Below, in pieces: positions 57,774 to 64,000 of a stretch of 64,000 bases of DNA. The stretch is from assembly GCA_027492795.1 (NCBI GenBank), contig JAPUEB010000006.1, positions 124,001 to 188,000 of the forward strand, written 5' to 3'. The stretch's first letter is position 1; every line of letters starts with the position of its first letter. The notes beneath the pieces were generated by a model, which saw nothing but the letters and a program-made list of their open reading frames with translations, searched no databases and was not told the DNA's origin. The position numbers and the translations under genes are program-made. The stretch comes from Chryseobacterium sp. (GTDB lineage: Bacteria; Bacteroidota; Bacteroidia; Flavobacteriales; Weeksellaceae).

Positions 57774-60332
57774 TTATTTTTTGATGATTTTGTGGGCTGT
57801 TGCTCCTTTGTTGGTGGTAATTTTCAAAATATAGTTCCCCGATTTCAGATTGCTGATATTCAGTTGGTTTACAGATGAAATGTTAATCAGCAAAACTCTT
57901 CCGGAAAGATCAAAGATTTCAGTTTTTTGGATTTTTTCCTGTGTTTTGATGTTAAGAATGTCTGTAACAGGGTTTGGATAAATCTGCAAATCGGTTTTTG
58001 AAACTTCGGAAACTCCCATTGAACTGTTTTGAACTACAGTGGTAGAAGTGGTATTGGTAACAATCGGTTCATTGTAATCAAAGAAAATATTGGCTGTATT
58101 GGTCATGATATCGCCTACTGCAATTCCGGTTTTTGGTTTTATTTGATAAACGATGTAGCCCATACTTGCAGGTTCGCTGTGAGCTTTGTAATCCAAATTG
58201 ATGTTGGCAAAAAGGAATCTTACTTTATTTCCAATAATCTCTGTGTTCATCGGATGGCTGGTTTCTAAAATTCGCAAACTGTTCAGGTCTAAGTCTGCAT
58301 CAATATCATCTTCTACTACAACATTTATTGCTGCAGCAGTTCCTTCATTTTGAAAACGGATTTTGTAGGTAAGATAATCCGAAGCCTGTGATAGATAGAT
58401 TTGCGAACCTTCTTCTACTGCTTTATCATTGGGGTCAAAAGAATTTACGGCAGTTATAGTTCTGCTGGTAGAATTATTAGGATTGTGTGCATCTGTATAA
58501 TTATTTCCCAAATTTGCGGTGAAAGTAACCTGATTTCCTGCCAATAAACTTGTTGCTGTAGAGTTGAACGTGATGGAATAGGTTTTTGTTTCCAAGGGAT
58601 CCAAAGTAATTCCTGCCGGAAAAGTAATTGCTCCATTTGCTGCGCTAATTCCGCTGTAACCTGATGAAACGTAATCCAATTTTGCGTCGTCGTAAGTAAA
58701 ATTCGGATAAACAGTTTTTGAAACGGTAGAAAAGTTTCTTACGGTAATGTTTTGAACGTGATTCAACACAGGTCTTATTGGATAACAGTTCCAAGTCCAA
58801 ATTCCTACATCATCAATCGTAGTTCCCGTTAAACAGAAATTTACGGTTTTCGTATTGTTAAAACTCATCGGATTCCACGTGTCAGAAGTTGGCGAAACCG
58901 AAAGTCCGGAAGGAAGATTAACAATATTTGTAGTAATTCCTTGGTCGTGAGGAACCAAAACCCCATAATTCACATTTTTATGAGAAAAAGTTCCTCGTGA
59001 TGTGGATAAATACGAAGATTTTACAAACATATCCGCAACTCCAACAGACGAAGACGTACAAGTTCCGGAAGCATCATAACGCACCCTACCTGTAATGGTG
59101 TTCGGATTTGGCGGCATTGTGTTGCAGTTGGCTGTGTAATACGTCATTGGTTTCGGAAAATTGGCGTTATAGGCAGCCAAATCGTTGTAGGCAACACACA
59201 CATAAAGCATGAGTGAGTTTGGATATTGATCTACGGTGAAACTTTGGAGCAGCCTTCCGTTTTTTAGGTTGATTTTCTTTAGATAATTTTGATTGGTGCT
59301 GATGTTCAGAACATCCAAAGCATTCAACATCGATAAGTCCAAAACATTTGTTAAAACGTATTTCTGCAAATCCAGTAACTTCAAATTCATTAAGTTAGCG
59401 AAAAAGAATGGATTTGAAACCGTCACTTTTTCGTGATTTATTTTGCAATACTGAATGTTATTTGGCCCAATTGGGAAAATCACTTGGGTATCCAAAGTAA
59501 AAAGTGGGTTCGGAACCTGCGGAAAAGACATACTCTGAATTCCAAAATACGTTAATTGTGGTGATGCATTTATACCAACCTCAGCTGTATTTACATTGTT
59601 TAAATTGATGTATTGTGTCAATGTAGAGCCATAAATTTTATTTACTTCAACCGGATAAGAAAAGTCCAGATTTACAATTTTCAAGGCAGGTCCACTCATT
59701 GCATAAGGTTGGGTTCCAACTCCTACAAAAGACAAAGGCAATTTTCCACGTAAATCCACGATTTCTAAAGAAGGCAGATAATTCCAGTTTAAAATAATAT
59801 TTTGTCCCAGTGTTTGCGAGCTGCTGTTTTCCATAAAAATTCTTTTCAACTGATTGGGTGCCGTCATCGGAAAAGCCAGTAAATTTAGTTTCAATGGGCT
59901 GTTTGCGTTTTTATTAAAATATCCAAAAACTTCCAAATTGGTAAGCGCAGAAATATTGATGGATTGAACATTGTTGATTTGCGTCACAGAATTTCCCGTT
60001 ACAAAAAGTTGCTTTATTCCAGTAAAATATTGTATTCCGTCTAAGTTGGTAATCATATCGCTGTTGATGACCATTGCGTTGCTGTACGTTTGAGGAGCTA
60101 AAACCGTCGTGTTATTCGACAAAATTGAAAAACCCAAAGATTGATTATTCGTGTAACTCGTTCCCTGATAAGCCGCCGCTTCCATATCCGAAATTTCCCC
60201 ATCTCCGTTGGTGTTGATTGCAGGATTTGTTACAAGAAAACTCTTGAAATTAGCATCAGTAAAAGGAATATTAATGGCGGAAAGATTGCAGAATGCGAAC
60301 ATCAATGCAATCATAAATAGTATCTTTTTCAT
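57774..60332 (-). CDS. Large T9SS-secreted surface protein with leucine-rich-like and DUF11-like regions
   Basis: 852 residues: signal peptide (to about 18, NLSAINIPF), then an EF-hand-like calcium loop NTNGDGEISDMEA near residue 41, a leucine/isoleucine-rich repeat region (about 60-380: TNLDGIQYFTGIKQLFVTGN, LTNLEVFGYF, LKIVNLDFS, LKLLDLQKY, LDVLNISTN), then beta-sandwich domains including a DUF11/DUF7619-like one (SFDPNDKAVEEGS, YLTYKIRFQNEGTAAAINVVVEDDID, GDIMTNTANIFFDYNEPIVTNT). Ends in a type A sorting domain (QIYPNPVTDILNIKTQEKI, GNYILKITTNKG). Expected at the cell surface or released; role unknown (adhesion is one guess). Confidence 0.85.
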   Translation of the reverse strand: MKKILFMIALMFAFCNLSAINIPFTDANFKSFLVTNPAINTNGDGEISDMEAAAYQGTSYTNNQSLGFSILSNNTTVLAPQTYSNAMVINSDMITNLDGIQYFTGIKQLFVTGNSVTQINNVQSINISALTNLEVFGYFNKNANSPLKLNLLAFPMTAPNQLKRIFMENSSSQTLGQNIILNWNYLPSLEIVDLRGKLPLSFVGVGTQPYAMSGPALKIVNLDFSYPVEVNKIYGSTLTQYINLNNVNTAEVGINASPQLTYFGIQSMSFPQVPNPLFTLDTQVIFPIGPNNIQYCKINHEKVTVSNPFFFANLMNLKLLDLQKYVLTNVLDLSMLNALDVLNISTNQNYLKKINLKNGRLLQSFTVDQYPNSLMLYVCVAYNDLAAYNANFPKPMTYYTANCNTMPPNPNTITGRVRYDASGTCTSSSVGVADMFVKSSYLSTSRGTFSHKNVNYGVLVPHDQGITTNIVNLPSGLSVSPTSDTWNPMSFNNTKTVNFCLTGTTIDDVGIWTWNCYPIRPVLNHVQNITVRNFSTVSKTVYPNFTYDDAKLDYVSSGYSGISAANGAITFPAGITLDPLETKTYSITFNSTATSLLAGNQVTFTANLGNNYTDAHNPNNSTSRTITAVNSFDPNDKAVEEGSQIYLSQASDYLTYKIRFQNEGTAAAINVVVEDDIDADLDLNSLRILETSHPMNTEIIGNKVRFLFANINLDYKAHSEPASMGYIVYQIKPKTGIAVGDIMTNTANIFFDYNEPIVTNTTSTTVVQNSSMGVSEVSKTDLQIYPNPVTDILNIKTQEKIQKTEIFDLSGRVLLINISSVNQLNISNLKSGNYILKITTNKGATAHKIIKK

Positions 60333-60346
60333 TTTTTTAAAAATTT

Positions 60347-60382
60347 AGAAAAAACCAGAGGGAAAGCCGAAACTTTCCCCTG
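60347..60382 (-). terminator. Terminator of the OmpA-family gene
   Basis: Minus strand: CAGGGGAAAG / CTTTCCCTCTG stem with a TTTCGG loop, followed by GGTTTTTTC. It follows the OmpA-like stop by 24 bases. Confidence 0.7.
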
Positions 60383-60405
60383 ATTTCATGGTTTCTATTG
60401 AAAAA

Positions 60406-62298
60406 TTAATTAGGACATATCACTTTGAACTCGGTTCTTCTGTTCAGTTGGTGTGCTTCTTCGGAACATTTCACGTTATCTGCACATTCGTTCAACAGTT
60501 TGGATTCTCCGTAGCCAACACCTACCAATCTCGCTCTTTCTACACCTTGCGTTACGATGTAATCTACCGCTGCATTTGCTCTGTTTTGCGAAAGTGTTCT
60601 GTTGTAAGCTGCACTTGCACGAGAGTCCGTGTGCGATGAAAGCTCAACTTTTACAGAAGGATTGTCTTTCATAAATTGTACGAGTCTGTTCAATTCTGGT
60701 TTCGCGTCAGGACGGATGAAATATTTATCCAAATCGTAAAGAATGTTTTCTAATCTGATGGCTTTTCCACAATCTACCTGCTCCATACACATTTCCAGTT
60801 TTATGAAAAGCGTTTTATTTCTGTCGTAATCTTTGGTAAGTAAAGTTTCAGTTTCAGAGAAATAGTTGCCTTTTTTACCATAAATAGAGTAGTTGGTGTT
60901 TTGAACTGCGTGGAAAATAAATTCACCTGCCGCATTGGAATTGGTGGTTTTTTGAATTCCCGCCATGTTGTTTTTTAAGGTTACATTCACGTCGTCCAAT
61001 GGAGTATTGGTGTTACAAACAACTACTTTTCCTTTGATGATGAAGTTTTCGTCGGTGTAAAGAATTTCTTTTTGAATTGGGCTTCCACCTTTCAAACACT
61101 GGTCGAATTCGCCTTTTGCGATAGAAGCTTTTTCAAGTTCAACATCATACAGTTTACCTTTCACCATATAGTTATCCTGCTTCACGTTATCGAAAGTTAC
61201 TACACCAAAACTGTTGGTTACGCCGGATTCTACAACGTTTCCGCTCATATCAGTTAAAACTACACTGGTATTGTCCAAAACTTCTCTGGTAAATTTATCT
61301 CTTGCTGTAACCGTAATTTTGCATCCGCAAGTTGCGCAACACTGTGGTTTGTGATCTTTTCCGCAAACTGGGCAAACTTCTACTGTTGGTTTTGGTTTTT
61401 CTCCGGATTTTCCGAAACGGTACGTTAGTCCTGCGAAAACGCCGATGGAGCTGATGTTCATTTTTCTGTTTTCATCTACACCTTGTTCCCAAATCCTGTC
61501 TTTTCCGGAGTTTGGTAGAAATCCTTCCGTTGGAGTAGCTGTTCCTGTTGCATACGATACATCTTTGGTACCACGATCCACTTCATAATAGTAAGTTCCC
61601 CAAGCTGGTGTTCCTGTAACGTAACCTAAATCTCTTAAAATTTGCTGTTTTTGAGATTCTTTCGCTCCAAAATGATTCATATAATAGGCTCCAAGATGGA
61701 ATCCAAAGTTTGGAGTAAAGAAATAATTCATTCTAACCTGAGCTTTCAACGTTGGCGTTTTAGCATTGTCGAATCCGGAATGGTATGCAAGAATGTCTTT
61801 TTTTCCTAATTTTTTCACTCCCAAAGAAAGGATTTCTCCACCGTCAATAATCCCAAGTCCGCCCATTAACGCTGCGTCTACAGTCATTTTATTACTTGCA
61901 GAACGCCATTTGTAAGCCGGTCCTGCTCCAAAAAACATTCTCGTGATGTTTTTCTTGTGAACTTCTTCACTTGCGTAGGTGTCAACAGACCACATTCCTG
62001 TGGTGACATTATAAGTTAGAAATTTTAAATCAGGCAATTGTGTATAAACGTCATTTTTCATGTAATCGCCATCGATTTGGAAACCCCAGTTGTTCCAAAA
62101 TTTGTTGATGGAAAGTCCACCCATCATTCCGCCTTTGTATTTTATGTACTTGAAGTCGTGCTTGTAGGTTGGGAAATCGTAACCTACTCTTCCTGAAATT
62201 TGCCAGTAGCTATTCAGGTTGTCTGTCGTTTGTGCTTTTAGAACCTGTGCAAAACTGATGATCATCATCAGTAAAATGCATAAAAGATTTTTTTTCAT
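60406..62298 (-). CDS. OmpA-family outer-membrane protein with internal Cys-rich segment
   Basis: 630 residues: signal peptide (to about 22, QVLKAQT), an N-terminal eight-strand beta-barrel (to about 295, from GRVGYDFPTYK to SSIGVFAGLTYRFGK), then VCPVCGKDHKPQCCATCGC (about 305-325; DNA near 61318-61385), two carboxypeptidase-regulatory or SdrD-like beta-sandwich repeats (about 327-500), and a C-terminal OmpA peptidoglycan-binding domain (VELSSHTDSRASAAYNRTLSQ, RANAAVDYIV, VGVGYGESK). Ends RRTEFKVICPN. The CxxC clusters look like a zinc or disulfide knot, unusual in an OmpA protein. Links outer membrane to peptidoglycan. Confidence 0.88.
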   Translation of the reverse strand: MKKNLLCILLMMIISFAQVLKAQTTDNLNSYWQISGRVGYDFPTYKHDFKYIKYKGGMMGGLSINKFWNNWGFQIDGDYMKNDVYTQLPDLKFLTYNVTTGMWSVDTYASEEVHKKNITRMFFGAGPAYKWRSASNKMTVDAALMGGLGIIDGGEILSLGVKKLGKKDILAYHSGFDNAKTPTLKAQVRMNYFFTPNFGFHLGAYYMNHFGAKESQKQQILRDLGYVTGTPAWGTYYYEVDRGTKDVSYATGTATPTEGFLPNSGKDRIWEQGVDENRKMNISSIGVFAGLTYRFGKSGEKPKPTVEVCPVCGKDHKPQCCATCGCKITVTARDKFTREVLDNTSVVLTDMSGNVVESGVTNSFGVVTFDNVKQDNYMVKGKLYDVELEKASIAKGEFDQCLKGGSPIQKEILYTDENFIIKGKVVVCNTNTPLDDVNVTLKNNMAGIQKTTNSNAAGEFIFHAVQNTNYSIYGKKGNYFSETETLLTKDYDRNKTLFIKLEMCMEQVDCGKAIRLENILYDLDKYFIRPDAKPELNRLVQFMKDNPSVKVELSSHTDSRASAAYNRTLSQNRANAAVDYIVTQGVERARLVGVGYGESKLLNECADNVKCSEEAHQLNRRTEFKVICPN

Positions 62299-62607
62299 TG
62301 TTCGATTTTTTAAAATTCTTTACCAAAGGTGGGGACTCTAAAAATCAAAAAAGAAAAAATCAAGGGAACGGACAGTTTTAGAAAGAATTCGTTAAAATCT
62401 CTTAAAAAAAGTTAATTTTTTACGATATTTTTAATGATTATGTTAAATTCAATAATCTGATGCCGAAATGAAATTCGATAGAGTACGATTTGCTGCTGAA
62501 TATTTTTCAGCAAGTTGCACTTTGATTTATGCAACGAAATCAAAGATTACACGAAGTCAATGCACGAATCAATTCATTCGTGCAAAAAATAGTTGAAAAT
62601 TTGAAGT
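62299..62607. other. 309-base intergenic region between OmpA and DoxX genes
   Basis: Contains the small palindrome at 62561-62584. Otherwise AT-rich without reading frame, RNA or clear promoter. Confidence 0.6.
62561..62584. repeat. Short palindrome of the CACGAATGCACGAAT family
   Basis: TGCACGAAT (62561-62569) and ATTCGTGCA (62576-62584) with a 6-base loop, preceded by a degenerate ACACGAAGTCAA. It is the minimal version of the palindrome at 4666. Confidence 0.7.
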
Positions 62608-62979
62608 TTAGTTGAAAATTCCTTTCAACTTCTCCCGATTATCCCAAAGCATCCAAAGGTTTATTAAAAATAAGACGCCTGCAATGGGCAATCCTGTAGG
62701 ATCGTGAGTGAAAAGATGCGCCAAAATCCCAATCATTATAGGGAAAATAATGAGAGCGCCCAAAGTTCTGGTTTTTGGGAAAATAAATAAAAGACCACCA
62801 AGAAATTCAGCAATTCCAACCAATGGCATTAACCAACCAATTTTTCCAAATGCTGAAAAAATTTCCTGTTGTTCTGGCGTTAGTTTTGGCATCGGCATAT
62901 AATGCAGAAATTTGTCTAAACCTGCGTTAATAAACATTAATCCGAAAAGAGCGGCGACGATTTGTTTAACGATTTTCAT
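62608..62979 (-). CDS. DoxX family membrane protein
   Basis: 123 residues with four membrane helices (about 5-24, 50-70, 73-91, 98-116). GLMFINAGLDKFLHYMPMP is the DoxX start and GIAEFLGGLLFIFPKTRTLGAL the second conserved part. DoxX was named from Acidianus terminal oxidase, but most bacterial members are small membrane proteins of unknown role, perhaps redox. Monocistronic; a terminator of lon lies ahead of it. Confidence 0.85.
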   Translation of the reverse strand: MKIVKQIVAALFGLMFINAGLDKFLHYMPMPKLTPEQQEIFSAFGKIGWLMPLVGIAEFLGGLLFIFPKTRTLGALIIFPIMIGILAHLFTHDPTGLPIAGVLFLINLWMLWDNREKLKGIFN

Positions 62980-63025
62980 AGTTTTTTAATTTAATATTAA
63001 TCAAAAATAGAAAATAGTTACCGAA

Positions 63026-63060
63026 ATAAAAACCCTTTCCAAATTTACTTGAAAAGGGTC
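63026..63060 (-). terminator. Terminator of lon
   Basis: Minus strand: ACCCTTTTC / GGAAAGGGT stem (one mismatch) followed by TTTTATTT, about 26 bases after the lon stop. Confidence 0.75.
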
Positions 63061-63085
63061 ATTATATTTTAAAAAGAAAATTTAA

Positions 63086-64000
63086 TTAATCTAAAGCCAA
63101 ACCAATCACCTCGCTCATTCGATTGACGTAACTGATTTTCAGATTTTTAAGATAATCTTTTTTTATTTCCTCAACATCTTTTCGGTTGGCTTCGCAAAGA
63201 ATCACTTCTTTAATTCCGGCTCTGGTTGCGGCAAGAAGTTTTTCTTTAATTCCGCCTACAGGAAGCACTTTTCCGCGAAGTGTAATTTCGCCAGTCATTG
63301 CGATATGAGATTTTACCTTTTTATTTTTAAAACTTGAAACCATAGAAGTCAGCATCGCAATTCCCGCAGAAGGTCCGTCTTTCGGTGTCGCACCTTCCGG
63401 AACGTGAACGTGGATGTTTTTCTTTTCGATGTCTTCTTCGCTGATTCCGAGTTCTTTATGCTTCGCTTTGATGTATTCTAAAGCAATCGTTGCGGATTCT
63501 TTCATCACCGTTCCAAGATTTCCCGTCATCGTGAGATTTCCTTTTCCGTTGCTCAAAATACTTTCAATAAAAAGTATATCGCCACCAACAGAAGTCCACG
63601 CCAAACCTGTCACAACTCCCGGAACTCCTGTGATTTCCGAAAGACTTTTCGGTCTTGGAACGCCGAGAATTTCATCAATTTTTTGGATAGAAATTTTGGG
63701 GTCGTATTCTTTTTCCATCGCCGTTTGCAGAGCAACCCAACGTGAAATTGCAGCCAATCTTTTTTCCAAACTTCTTACGCCGCTTTCCGAAGTATGAGCG
63801 TCGATAATATGTTTCAGTTCAGGATTTCCGAGTTTAAAAGATGTTGAATCCAAACCGTTTTCGTCCTGTTGTTTTTTAATGAGATGGCGTTTTGCGATTT
63901 CAATTTTTTCCTCTAAAGTATAACCAGCGATTTCAATGATTTCCATTCTATCCAAAAGCGGCGTTTGAATGGTAGAAAGCGTGTTTGCAGTCGCAATAAA
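63086..64000 (-). CDS. lon: Lon protease, C-terminal part (cut by window edge)
   Basis: ATP-dependent cytoplasmic serine protease removing misfolded and regulatory proteins. The frame stays open to base 64000, reading [22 protein letters not shown] at the start of the visible part (sensor-1 region), so the N-terminal domain and Walker motifs lie outside. About 305 residues are visible: the end of the AAA domain, then the protease domain with [15 protein letters not shown] (catalytic Ser) and [18 protein letters not shown] (catalytic Lys). No sign of truncation at the C-terminus ([10 protein letters not shown]). Confidence 0.96.
   Translation of the reverse strand, partial: FIATANTLSTIQTPLLDRMEIIEIAGYTLEEKIEIAKRHLIKKQQDENGLDSTSFKLGNPELKHIIDAHTSESGVRSLEKRLAAISRWVALQTAMEKEYDPKISIQKIDEILGVPRPKSLSEITGVPGVVTGLAWTSVGGDILFIESILSNGKGNLTMTGNLGTVMKESATIALEYIKAKHKELGISEEDIEKKNIHVHVPEGATPKDGPSAGIAMLTSMVSSFKNKKVKSHIAMTGEITLRGKVLPVGGIKEKLLAATRAGIKEVILCEANRKDVEEIKKDYLKNLKISYVNRMSEVIGLALD

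Noticed and set aside
1-64000. Prophage, integrative element or genomic island
   Set aside because: No integrase, transposase, phage gene, tRNA-linked attachment repeat or obvious composition change was seen; the tRNA-Asn has no flanking duplicate.

Overview
The window reads as a chromosomal segment of an aerobic or microaerophilic Bacteroidota bacterium, most likely a flavobacterium of the Chryseobacterium/Kaistella type (Weeksellaceae). The evidence is AT-rich DNA, promoters of the TTG / TAnnTTTG class with few Shine-Dalgarno sequences, type IX secretion (T9SS) sorting domains, a fused CcoN-CcoO oxidase, and flavobacterial families such as DUF5686, DUF5777, DUF4251 and DUF2271. No phage, plasmid, IS transposase, rRNA operon or CRISPR array is visible. 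One tRNA (Asn, GTT) is present.

Layout. 0-8.5 kb: 3' part of aconitase, a TonB-dependent receptor, an RluA-type pseudouridine synthase, a secreted-protein gene broken by a one-base frameshift, a small membrane protein, panB and a Crp/Fnr regulator. 8.5-17.5 kb: a complete cbb3 oxidase locus (ccoI, ccoS, fused ccoNO, ccoQ, monoheme ccoP, ccoG, fixH/ccoH and a TauE/DsbD-like membrane protein). 17.6-18.6 kb: rplU with a long C-terminal extension, and rpmA. 18.7-31 kb: DUF5686 outer-membrane protein, tRNA-Asn, rseP, omega-amidase, AI-2E-type permease, two multipass membrane proteins, pabB-pabC, menD and a 2-oxoglutarate/Fe(II)-type oxygenase.

31-38.4 kb is the most interesting part. It holds three small c-type cytochrome lipoproteins, an exported ApbE flavin transferase, and a five-gene operon: OB-fold protein, DUF5777 barrel, cytochrome c lipoprotein, YceI, and a DUF2271 protein. 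The DUF2271 protein carries a DAVTGAT motif that fits covalent FMN attachment by ApbE, and a T9SS C-terminal sorting domain. I infer a cell-surface flavin/cytochrome redox module.

38.5-64 kb: meaB, DUF4251, M48 peptidase, then an uninterrupted run of minus-strand genes: MlaE/MlaF ABC transporter with a beta-barrel protein, a polyprenyl glycosylphosphotransferase, queE, folD, pgi, a methyltransferase, DUF4349, a LytS/LytTR-type two-component pair, tandem duplicated YD-like lipoproteins, a lipocalin-like lipoprotein, a large T9SS protein, an OmpA-family protein with an unusual Cys cluster, DoxX and the 3' part of lon.

Intergenic DNA is rich in short palindromic repeats of several families: CACGAATGCACGAAT palindromes, AAGTCACAAAAG inverted repeats, GTCATTC...GAATCT elements, four GAA-loop mini-hairpins in one gap, and a near-identical terminator used behind two unrelated genes. 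These are listed individually. All functional names come from recognising motifs and family features by eye; no database search was run.
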